Shown piece by piece: positions 24,800 through 30,898 of a stretch of 30,898 nt of DNA. Under the pieces are notes generated by a model that did not search any database, was not told where the DNA came from, and saw only the letters and a list, made by a program, of their open reading frames with translations. The stretch is taken from positions 1-30,898 of the IMG/VR virus record IMGVR_UViG_3300030061_002468. One strand, written 5' to 3'. The translations under genes and the position numbers were made by a program. This DNA is from a virus. The stretch's first letter is position 1. Each line of letters begins with the position of its first letter.

Positions 24800-25590
24800 T
24801 GTTTAGTCGAAACCCACACTATCCATCACCGAAATACATAGAAAAAGATATCACAATATGTCTTCATGCGGGTTCTGATCCAGATGTCGTTAAAAGTCAA
24901 GTTGAACTTCTAAAACCTCTAGAAGAAGAGTTTAACGTACACTGGAACAAAAGAATTGACCGGCGTCCAGCAGCGTATGATTCCTATTCGGAATTAGTTA
25001 ACGAAGCCGTCGCAACATCTCCAACAGAGACAGTGATTCTTGTTAATGACCGAGTTGTGCCAGAGCCTAGAGAAGTACGTTTTATGCTGCAATTACTCCA
25101 TAGGGGATATGCTGTAGCAGGACAGTGGAACGTAGCATTCATGGCTTTAACCAAAGAAGTGTTTAGAAAAATAGGTTGGTTCGATGAAAGGTTTTACGGC
25201 GGAGGATGTGAAGACGACGACTTTGCACTACGGCTAAGATTGGCGAATTTAGCTTACTTTGAGGCTCTGTCATGTGAATACGATCAGACTTGGAAAAGCC
25301 CTTTGCTCAAAAAGGACGGAGCTAAGTGCGCGATATCTGGCCCATACTTCCATAGAAAATGGACACAGACACCAAGCGAAATACGCAGAGTTATTCCAGA
25401 AGAAAACTATCCTAAGTGGGATGACATAGTAGGCGAAGCTCGACCAGACATAAGCGACCACTGGCTAGACTGGTCTCATTCGATTATTGGTATGGACTTT
25501 GGCCGAAGAAAAACGGATGGAGACTCAAGAACTTATCACTTCATGTTGGATGATTATAAAACAGAGTACAGGAAAGTCACCAGTGTATGA
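24799..25590 (+). CDS. GT2-like glycosyltransferase (C-terminal galactosyltransferase-type motif)
   Basis: A 263-aa GT-A-like enzyme. The N-terminal strand ITICLHAGSDPDVVKSQ is divergent, and VILVNDRVVPEP takes the place of the DxD strand. The best motif is KIGWFDERFYGGGCEDDDFALRL, the W-F-D-E-x-F...G-x-E-D-D-D pattern shared by GT2 and GT7 enzymes in which the ED pair acts as catalytic base. It is followed by a region rich in Trp and Asp (SDHWLDWSHS). It ends ATGA with the formyltransferase gene. The sugar is unknown. Confidence 0.75.
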   Translation: MFSRNPHYPSPKYIEKDITICLHAGSDPDVVKSQVELLKPLEEEFNVHWNKRIDRRPAAYDSYSELVNEAVATSPTETVILVNDRVVPEPREVRFMLQLLHRGYAVAGQWNVAFMALTKEVFRKIGWFDERFYGGGCEDDDFALRLRLANLAYFEALSCEYDQTWKSPLLKKDGAKCAISGPYFHRKWTQTPSEIRRVIPEENYPKWDDIVGEARPDISDHWLDWSHSIIGMDFGRRKTDGDSRTYHFMLDDYKTEYRKVTSV

Positions 25591-26222
25591 GAATACTTTT
25601 TTGCGGATATCGAACATGGGCTATTAGAGCTTATAACCTTTTAGGCAAAGTTTTTGATTTTGCCTCTAGTCCAGAAGAATTAGAAGAAAAAACATCCAGT
25701 CATCACTATGACATTATATTCTTTGTGGGATGGAGTTGGATGATAGAAAAAGAGCTAATACAGTCTAGTAAGTGTATATGTATGCATCCTTCTCCGTTAC
25801 CAAAGTACAGGGGAGGCTCTCCGATACAAAACCAGATAATAAACGGAGAAAAAGAAAGCGCTGTTACATTTTTTATAATGGACGAAAAGATGGATCATGG
25901 AAATATATTATGGCAAGAGAAACTCTCTTTATCCGGTAATTTGGATTGTATATTCCGCGACATGTCCTCACTAACAAGGTCTGGAATAATACATATATTA
26001 AATAGCCCTAATGACGAAGGTAAAGAGCAAGACCATAGTGAAGCTACAATATATAAGCGTAGAAAACCAAAAGATAGCGAAATAAAACCTGAAGATTTTT
26101 ATGCCTCAACAGCTGAAGAATTATATAATAAGATAAGGTGTCTGCAGGGACCTTACCCAAAGCCATTCATAAAATGCAGAGACGGCACAATACTATATAT
26201 AACCGGAGCAAAGTGTGACTAA
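25587..26222 (+). CDS. N-formyltransferase of the Fmt/PurN fold, sugar type
   Basis: A 211-aa formyltransferase with the N10-formyl-THF fold: MRILFCGYRTWAIRAYNLL, then CMHPSPLPKYRGGSPIQN and MDEKMDHGNILW. Catalytic His67 and Asp103 are present, but the Asn normally two residues before the His is Cys65. It is far shorter than tRNA formyltransferase (about 315 aa), and sits in a glycan locus, so it probably formylates an amino sugar. Family knowledge: sugar N-formyltransferases act on 4-amino or similar nucleotide sugars. The gene overlaps the deacetylase by 8 bases, which would free an amine for it. Similar RGGSP-type proteins in O-antigen loci also lack the Asn, as I recall. Confidence 0.78.
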   Translation: MRILFCGYRTWAIRAYNLLGKVFDFASSPEELEEKTSSHHYDIIFFVGWSWMIEKELIQSSKCICMHPSPLPKYRGGSPIQNQIINGEKESAVTFFIMDEKMDHGNILWQEKLSLSGNLDCIFRDMSSLTRSGIIHILNSPNDEGKEQDHSEATIYKRRKPKDSEIKPEDFYASTAEELYNKIRCLQGPYPKPFIKCRDGTILYITGAKCD

Positions 26223-26844
26223 GAAGTTAATAATCGCACCGCATGTTGATGACGACGTGCTTGGGTGTGGTGGTATAATTGATGGCAATACATTTGTACT
26301 TTATTGTGGCTTAAATGAGTCTGACTTAATTGACAGACCTTCTATGAGAGTACGTCTTGATGAAGCAGATAAGGCAGCAGCTTACTTGGGTCATGAATAC
26401 CTTCTTCTAGAAAACAAGGTAAACAACTATACTATTCCAGATTTAATATCCCCGATAGAAAAAACTATAAACAATATAAGACCGGAGGAGATATATGTCC
26501 CATATCCGTCTTATAACCAAGACCACAGAGTTGCATATGAGGCAGCTTTAGTTGCGTTACGACCTCACGACAGCAACTTCTTTGTAAAAAAAGTATTCGC
26601 TTATGAGCAACCTCATGTGTTCTTATGGGACAACTCACATCAAATCGACTCTGCATTTAAGCCAAACTACTATAGGGCGATTGATATAGAAAGAAAAATC
26701 AAAGCTTATGAGCTTATGGAAACACAAGTCAGAGCGTTTCGTAGCCAAGAAACAATAAGGTCTATGGCTCAACTTAGAGGCGCTCAATCAAACTTAGACT
26801 ACGCAGAAGCGTTTCAAATTTTAAGATACGTGGAGGAAAAATGA
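26215..26844 (+). CDS. PIG-L/LmbE family deacetylase
   Basis: A 209-aa zinc deacetylase. The metal site opens the protein, LIIAPHVDDDVLGCGG, with His10 and Asp13, and the third ligand is His104 in YNQDHRVAY. RVRLDEADKAAAYLG is the typical helix after the first motif. These enzymes remove N-acetyl groups from GlcNAc-type sugars. Next to a formyltransferase it suggests an acetyl-to-formyl exchange on the sugar. The start is GTG 26215, overlapping the previous stop by 8 bases; no ATG is available before the conserved motif. Confidence 0.87.
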   Translation: MTKKLIIAPHVDDDVLGCGGIIDGNTFVLYCGLNESDLIDRPSMRVRLDEADKAAAYLGHEYLLLENKVNNYTIPDLISPIEKTINNIRPEEIYVPYPSYNQDHRVAYEAALVALRPHDSNFFVKKVFAYEQPHVFLWDNSHQIDSAFKPNYYRAIDIERKIKAYELMETQVRAFRSQETIRSMAQLRGAQSNLDYAEAFQILRYVEEK

Positions 26845-27806
26845 AAAACATACTAATCACAGGCGGACTTGGTTTTATAGGCACGCACTGTATAGAAAAG
26901 TGGTCAGAAGAAGGATGGTCTGTATATGTAATAGACAATTTATCTTCTAATGCTATAACTGAGGAACATCCAATAGCCAAAGATGTCACCTTTATAGAGG
27001 CAGATGTAATTGATATAGAATGGGAAGAGTTGCCAAAGTTTGAGATGGTTTTACATCTTGCTTCTCCTGTTGGGCCAGTTGGTGTGCTTAAGCATTCTGG
27101 TGTTATGGCTGATATCATACTTAAGGATATATACTCAGTAATTGAAGGAGCTAAATACAATGACTGTCCACTCGTATTTGTATCTACTTCGGAAATATAT
27201 GGACATAGGGATTCTAAAACTTATTTGTCGGAAGTTGGAGACAAAGTTCTGAAGGGAGAGTTCACTGTACGTAATGAATATGCAATAGCGAAATTACTCT
27301 CTGAGATTGTGCTTTCTAACTGTGCTAAAATAAACAAAGACTTTAAGTATCAGATCATTCGTCCATTTAATGTGACGGGCGCGTATCAGCTTCCAGATGG
27401 AGGTTTTGTGCTTCCTAGATTTGTAAAACAAGCACTAGATGGAGAAGACATCACCGTGTACTATAGCGGCAAGCAGATCAGAGCTTTCACTTGGGTTAAA
27501 GATATTGTGGAAGGTATATACTTAACATCAACTGCTCCAAATGAATTATGGAACGAAGAGTGGAACATCGGCAATGAAAAAAATGAAGAGAGCATACTCT
27601 ATCTTGCAAAAAGAGTAAAAGCCCTTACAGGTTCTGAATCCAGAATAGCTCACGTAGACCCCGTAGCGCTTCATGGGAAGCTCTTCTCAGAAGCCCCTGA
27701 AAAGATACCAGACGCATCTAAAATCAAGCAGAAGCTAGGCTGGGAGCCTACAAAAGGAATAGATGGTGTAATCAAAGAAGTGGTAGAATTTTGGAGTAAA
27801 CAATGA
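26841..27806 (+). CDS. Extended SDR: NAD-dependent epimerase/dehydratase, UXS-like
   Basis: A 321-aa nucleotide-sugar SDR. ILITGGLGFIGTH binds NAD, S115-T-S-E118-I-Y carries the catalytic Thr/Ser and Glu, and Y147-x3-K151 is the SDR pair. RPFNVTG and YYSGKQIRAFTWVKDIVEGI match UDP-glucuronate decarboxylases and related 4-epimerases, in which STSE-x-YG is the signature. If UXS-like, it would make UDP-xylose from UDP-glucuronate, and the dehydrogenase at 6861 is a possible source of that substrate. A 4-epimerase or 4,6-dehydratase role cannot be excluded. A strong GGAGG lies before the ATG, and the start overlaps the deacetylase stop. Confidence 0.8.
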   Translation: MKNILITGGLGFIGTHCIEKWSEEGWSVYVIDNLSSNAITEEHPIAKDVTFIEADVIDIEWEELPKFEMVLHLASPVGPVGVLKHSGVMADIILKDIYSVIEGAKYNDCPLVFVSTSEIYGHRDSKTYLSEVGDKVLKGEFTVRNEYAIAKLLSEIVLSNCAKINKDFKYQIIRPFNVTGAYQLPDGGFVLPRFVKQALDGEDITVYYSGKQIRAFTWVKDIVEGIYLTSTAPNELWNEEWNIGNEKNEESILYLAKRVKALTGSESRIAHVDPVALHGKLFSEAPEKIPDASKIKQKLGWEPTKGIDGVIKEVVEFWSKQ

Positions 27807-28492
27807 ACATTATAGAGCAGATATATTACAATGATGTTAAGCTACATCCTTCTTATTTTGAGAAATATAAAAAGGTTCCTGAGTATCCGGGACAGAAAGA
27901 ATCTGGCGGATGGAATAAGTATAACGGATGGAGAGGGCATGACTTTCCCAGAGTCTGGTGTATACTAGACTTTATTGAATGGACAAGTCAAATTGAACTA
28001 TCTGGACATATTGGCGTTACAGATGATGAAGACCCTGAGCTAGAGTTTGTAGAGAATAGATTCTCCAAGAAGACAGTATTAAGTTATCCTCCATATGATT
28101 TGCATGAAGAGATTAAAACAGATGAGAACTTTGACTTCTTTCTATTTAGTCAGACAATAGAACATTTGTACAATCCGTATTTGGCTATCCGAAACATTAG
28201 AAATGTAATGAAGCCCTCTGGTCTTGTGTTTACAAGTGTGCCAACTATAAATATACCACACATGACACCAGTACATTTTGGTGGGTATACACCGATGGGC
28301 TTAGCTTCAATGTTTATTTTGAATGGATTCCAAGTTGTTAAAATGGGTCAGTGGGGTAATCATGATTATATCTCAAAGATTTTTGAGAAACATACATGGC
28401 CTGACTTTTACGAATTGGCAAACGAAAATGGCGAAGTAACTAACGAAGAAAGAAACTGTTCCCAGTGTTGGATTTTAGCGAGGGCTATATAA
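27803..28492 (+). CDS. SAM-dependent methyltransferase-like protein (weak motif I)
   Basis: A 229-aa protein. The C-terminal half of the fold is clear: NFDFFLFSQTIEHLYNPYLAI and NVMKPSGLVFTSVP are motif II and III of the Methyltransf_11/23 group, followed by HFGGYTPMGLASMFILNGF. The Gly-rich SAM motif I is not evident in the expected place; the equivalent strand reads IELSGHIGVTDDED. It may bind SAM atypically or be inactive. It overlaps the SDR gene by ATGA and the next gene by TAATG. Confidence 0.68.
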   Translation: MNIIEQIYYNDVKLHPSYFEKYKKVPEYPGQKESGGWNKYNGWRGHDFPRVWCILDFIEWTSQIELSGHIGVTDDEDPELEFVENRFSKKTVLSYPPYDLHEEIKTDENFDFFLFSQTIEHLYNPYLAIRNIRNVMKPSGLVFTSVPTINIPHMTPVHFGGYTPMGLASMFILNGFQVVKMGQWGNHDYISKIFEKHTWPDFYELANENGEVTNEERNCSQCWILARAI

Positions 28493-29283
28493 TGAAGAAG
28501 ATATTTTTCTGCATGGCAGAATACCCAGAGCCTAGACAAGGGTTCTTTTTAGAATATATGTCAAAAGCTAATCAGAAGTACTCAGACATGCATGGCTTTG
28601 AATACATAGAAATGACGAGTCTGCCTAGAGAAGAAGACGGGAAGTTCTGGAGGGATAATCCTACATGGCTAAAACACAAAGTTGTTCATGATTGGATTGA
28701 GGAAGGTTTTGTTGAAGACGGAGACATAGTTTCACATATAGATGCTGATATTGCTATCGCTAAGTTTGATAAGTCATTTGAACCAAGCGAAGGAAAATCT
28801 TTTGGCTACGCTATTGACTCTTGCAATACCCATTGTATGGGAGCATATACAATCAGAGTAAATGACTGGTCTAGAAACATGTTAAGAAACATGCTCGATG
28901 AAGAGTTTTACCAAAGAATGAAGGATAACAAAGCTCCTGAACACACGAACCCTATAACAGGACAACCAAACTGGGAGCTGTTTAGAGAGCAGGCGTCTTG
29001 GTATACAATGTCAGGGCTGCCTCTTCATAGTTGGGCTCCATTTGCGCAACTACCTAACTACGGCTTTCATATGAACAAGTCTTCTGAAACAATCTACTCG
29101 GTAGAGGAACTACTTGAGAATGTAGAAATTTTCCCAACAGAATGGAACGTCACTCACATTCCTGAAGAGGATGGAGAGGATAGATTCTATATAAATCCCA
29201 CAGCAACAGAAGACACTATACTTAGACACTTTGCTGGCGGAAGAGCGTGGAGAGCACATTATTTTACTGGAGAAGAGCAATGA
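28492..29283 (+). CDS. GT-A glycosyltransferase, GT34-like (DXD)
   Basis: A 263-aa protein. It begins KKIFFCMAEYPEPRQGFFLEY, then WLKHKVVHDWIEEG leads into the metal-binding D84-A-D86 in SHIDADIAI. CNTHCMGAYTIRVNDWS follows the order of GT34 (GMA12/MNN10-type) enzymes, which add galactose, xylose or mannose with retention. The terminal FAGGRAWRAHYF fits the final donor-binding His. ATG 28492 is favoured over the in-frame start at 28465, which lies inside the methyltransferase. No membrane anchor is present, unlike eukaryotic members. Confidence 0.72.
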   Translation: MKKIFFCMAEYPEPRQGFFLEYMSKANQKYSDMHGFEYIEMTSLPREEDGKFWRDNPTWLKHKVVHDWIEEGFVEDGDIVSHIDADIAIAKFDKSFEPSEGKSFGYAIDSCNTHCMGAYTIRVNDWSRNMLRNMLDEEFYQRMKDNKAPEHTNPITGQPNWELFREQASWYTMSGLPLHSWAPFAQLPNYGFHMNKSSETIYSVEELLENVEIFPTEWNVTHIPEEDGEDRFYINPTATEDTILRHFAGGRAWRAHYFTGEEQ

Positions 29284-29744
29284 AAAAAATAGCGGCTGTA
29301 TTAGATACACTGTCTGCATCACAAAACTCATTCTACTTGATAAAAGAGTTTAATAAACTACATGAAAACTATGAGTATTCACCTGTCTGTTTTTACAACA
29401 ATTTAAGCGCCACGCCAGTCAAGACATTCTTTGCTTGTATGAACGTATCTTATTATTCATACTTTGATGGCGTAACAATAGCTACGTCTATCGAAACCGC
29501 AGACACTATTTTGAAAACAAGAAATAGATCTGCTAAGAAATTTCTTTACTTGTGGGATCTTGAGTGGATAAGAGAATCTATGGATTTTAATTATGTAAAT
29601 TCTGTGTTATCTGACCCTGATTTGACTATAATAAGTAGAAGCAATTCACACAAACAACTAATAGAAAACTATTGCAATAAAGAAGTTTCCGGTATCGTTC
29701 AAGACTGGGACATGGAGCAACTGGAGGAAATAGTATGGACATAA
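29280..29744 (+). CDS. Short GT-B N-terminal-domain-like protein, 154 aa
   Basis: A 154-aa protein that looks like the first Rossmann half of a GT-B transferase: KKIAAVLDTLSASQNSFYLI, YSPVCFYNNLSATP, FDGVTIATSIETADTIL, KKFLYLWDLEWIRE and DLTIISRSNSHKQLIEN. No second half with the donor site follows; the ORF ends and an endonuclease gene begins. Either it pairs with another protein or it is the remnant of a longer transferase cut short by insertion of the endonuclease. The ATG shares bases with the upstream stop (ATGA) and has a good ribosome site. Confidence 0.55.
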   Translation: MKKIAAVLDTLSASQNSFYLIKEFNKLHENYEYSPVCFYNNLSATPVKTFFACMNVSYYSYFDGVTIATSIETADTILKTRNRSAKKFLYLWDLEWIRESMDFNYVNSVLSDPDLTIISRSNSHKQLIENYCNKEVSGIVQDWDMEQLEEIVWT

Positions 29745-30505
29745 ACATTATAACCAAAATGTACCTAGATGAAGGAAAAAGCACACATCAGATAGCGGAA
29801 GAGCTTGGTACATATCCTAACAAGATCAGACGAGCTCTGGTCTCAAGCGGTATTGAGTTACGCACAAAAAGTGAATCACATAAAAAAGCTTTGAAGTCTG
29901 GAAGAGCAGCGCATCCCACAAAAGGAAAAAAGAGAACGGAAGAAGTCAAAGAAAAGATTAGTCGCACTATGGAGAAACAGTGGGCTGGATTACCAGAGGT
30001 AGAGAAGAAGCGTAGAAGTGAGCTAGGCAAGAAATCTTGGGAAAGTAAAAGTGAGACCGAAAAGATTGAACTGCAAAGAAAAGCTGCTCACGCACTTAGG
30101 GAAACAATTATTCATGGCTCAAAACCAGAGAGACTATTGTACGATAAGCTAGGAGAAAGCGGAAGAACCGTTGAGCTACATAGAAAAGGTCTTATCGAAG
30201 GCACTAACTATGAAATGGATTTGTATTTACCAGATATGATGACTGTAATTGAAGTTGATGGACCGCAACATTTTAAACCAGTTTTTGGAGAAAAGGGGTT
30301 GCGAGAATATGTCAAGCATGATATAATTAAGAACGGTATTCTCATCAAAAGGGGATTCTGTGTAATTAGAGTAAAATACTTATGTAGCTCTTATAGTAGA
30401 GCCATAGGTAGAAGGTTGTGGGAAGCTGTAGAACCTGTTGTGGAACAGATAGAAAAAAAGTTTCCTCCGAAAAGTAAAAGGCTTATTGAACTGGAGATTT
30501 CTTAA
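29735..30505 (+). CDS. Free-standing homing-type endonuclease (HTH + NUMOD-like + PD-(D/E)XK)
   Basis: A 256-aa protein in three parts. Residues 1-40 form a helix-turn-helix (KSTHQIAEELGTYPNKIRRAL). Residues about 60-115 are very basic, with a NUMOD3-like GKKRTEEVKEKISRTME, a DNA-contact repeat of phage homing enzymes. Residues 125-235 are a Vsr/DUF559-like nuclease core: Glu132 in SKPERLLYDKL, Asp162 in YEMDLYLP, and E173-V-D175-G-P-Q-H179 as the catalytic strand. GGAGGA lies six bases before the ATG. It follows a transferase that appears truncated, and precedes a conserved phage gene by TAATG, so it may be a mobile insert. The target is unknown. Confidence 0.75.
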   Translation: MDINIITKMYLDEGKSTHQIAEELGTYPNKIRRALVSSGIELRTKSESHKKALKSGRAAHPTKGKKRTEEVKEKISRTMEKQWAGLPEVEKKRRSELGKKSWESKSETEKIELQRKAAHALRETIIHGSKPERLLYDKLGESGRTVELHRKGLIEGTNYEMDLYLPDMMTVIEVDGPQHFKPVFGEKGLREYVKHDIIKNGILIKRGFCVIRVKYLCSSYSRAIGRRLWEAVEPVVEQIEKKFPPKSKRLIELEIS

Positions 30506-30898
30506 TGCAAGACCAAATTGATTTAGAACTGTTTGACGCTAAAAGTATAACTGAGGATGATATACTTTTGGTTCCCAAGCAAGAGGAACAAGACCAAGAC
30601 ATTCCTGAGTATGCGTCTCCAGAATGGAACAAATACGTAATGGAACATTTTCGATCAGACGAATTGATCGACGGAAATCCTATTTGTGCAGGGCTGCGGA
30701 GAGTAGCAGGATTGTTACTAGGGGAGATTATAGAATCTGGCCCCGACAAGGTATTCCCAGCCACAGATGGAAATGGACCCGGACGGGCTACTGTTATATA
30801 TCAAGTTGTAGTGAACTGGATGAACAGTGGTCAAGTTCGGGTTTTTAAGGAAGTTGCCGATGTATGGCATGGTAACACAGATGATCTATTTTGTGCTC
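30505..30898 (+). CDS. Conserved phage protein, N-terminal part; possible Rad52-like annealing protein
   Basis: Open to the window end, 131 codons visible. It starts MQDQIDLELFDAKSITEDDI with an acidic first 35 residues. Then come SPEWNKYVMEHF, GNPICAGLRRVAGLLLGEI, FPATDGNGPGRATVIYQVVV and VADVWHGNTDDLFCA. This order recalls a protein conserved in marine T4-like phages, and the build (strand-rich, NTDD loop) is compatible with Rad52/ERF-type single-strand annealing proteins, though the diagnostic part would lie beyond the window. The start overlaps the endonuclease stop as TAATG. Confidence 0.5.
   Translation, partial: MQDQIDLELFDAKSITEDDILLVPKQEEQDQDIPEYASPEWNKYVMEHFRSDELIDGNPICAGLRRVAGLLLGEIIESGPDKVFPATDGNGPGRATVIYQVVVNWMNSGQVRVFKEVADVWHGNTDDLFCA

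Noticed and set aside
691-30764. Long antisense and alternate-frame ORFs (for example 20846-21229, 26774-27160 and 11310-11633 on the minus strand)
   Set aside because: Each lies within a well-supported + strand gene, none shows a recognisable motif, and their compositions are those of shadow frames.
1-30898. tRNA genes and rRNA
   Set aside because: No cloverleaf-like segment or conserved TTCGA-type T-loop was noticed outside coding regions, and the lack of gaps leaves no space for them.

Overview
The window looks like part of a large, AT-rich tailed-phage genome. All 40 recognisable genes lie on the + strand. Neighbours overlap by a few bases (ATGA, TAATG) or are separated by about ten bases at most, with one 45-base gap before ssb. 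The DNA-replication genes are a phage-type set: DnaB-like helicase, short TOPRIM primase, dNMP kinase, RecB/Cas4-type nuclease, SSB and a small sigma factor. No ribosomal, tRNA or housekeeping genes are present. The host cannot be named from the sequence. Several proteins resemble, from memory, those of marine T4-like phages, but that is recollection and not a search result.

Layout. (1) 1-488: the end of a Lys/Glu-rich one-helix membrane protein and two tiny membrane proteins. (2) 455-5282: helicase, primase, dNMP kinase, Cas4/RecB-like nuclease with a likely Fe-S cluster, and a second small PD-(D/E)XK-like protein. (3) 5293-10117: a DNA polymerase III alpha subunit split into two genes. The first (5293-6864) has a degenerate PHP domain and the palm with all three catalytic aspartates. 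The second (8558-10117) has fingers, HhH and OB domains. Between them lie a short nucleotide-sugar dehydrogenase, a 71-aa unknown and a DEDDh proofreading-type exonuclease. (4) 10118-10964: the only real intergenic gap, with an extended -10 promoter candidate and a small inverted repeat, then ssb and a sigma-70-family factor. (5) 10954-29744: about 19 kb and 23 genes of sugar chemistry. It holds roughly a dozen glycosyltransferases of GT-A and GT-B type, a sugar nucleotidyltransferase, GDP-L-fucose synthase, a UXS-like epimerase/decarboxylase, an N-formyltransferase next to a PIG-L deacetylase, and FkbM and other methyltransferases. (6) 29735-30898: a free-standing endonuclease of homing type and the start of a phage protein that runs off the window.

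How it fits together. Regions 2-4 would supply a self-contained replisome whose polymerase works as two polypeptides with a separate exonuclease. Region 5 could make and assemble an elaborate, possibly fucosylated, methylated and N-formylated glycan. No flippase, polymerase or exporter gene is seen, so the glycan is more likely attached in the cytoplasm, to virion proteins or DNA, than exported as a host surface polymer. That last step is inference. The most notable points are the split polymerase, the size of the glycan locus, the deacetylase/formyltransferase pair, and a glycosyltransferase with an internal zinc-knuckle insert.
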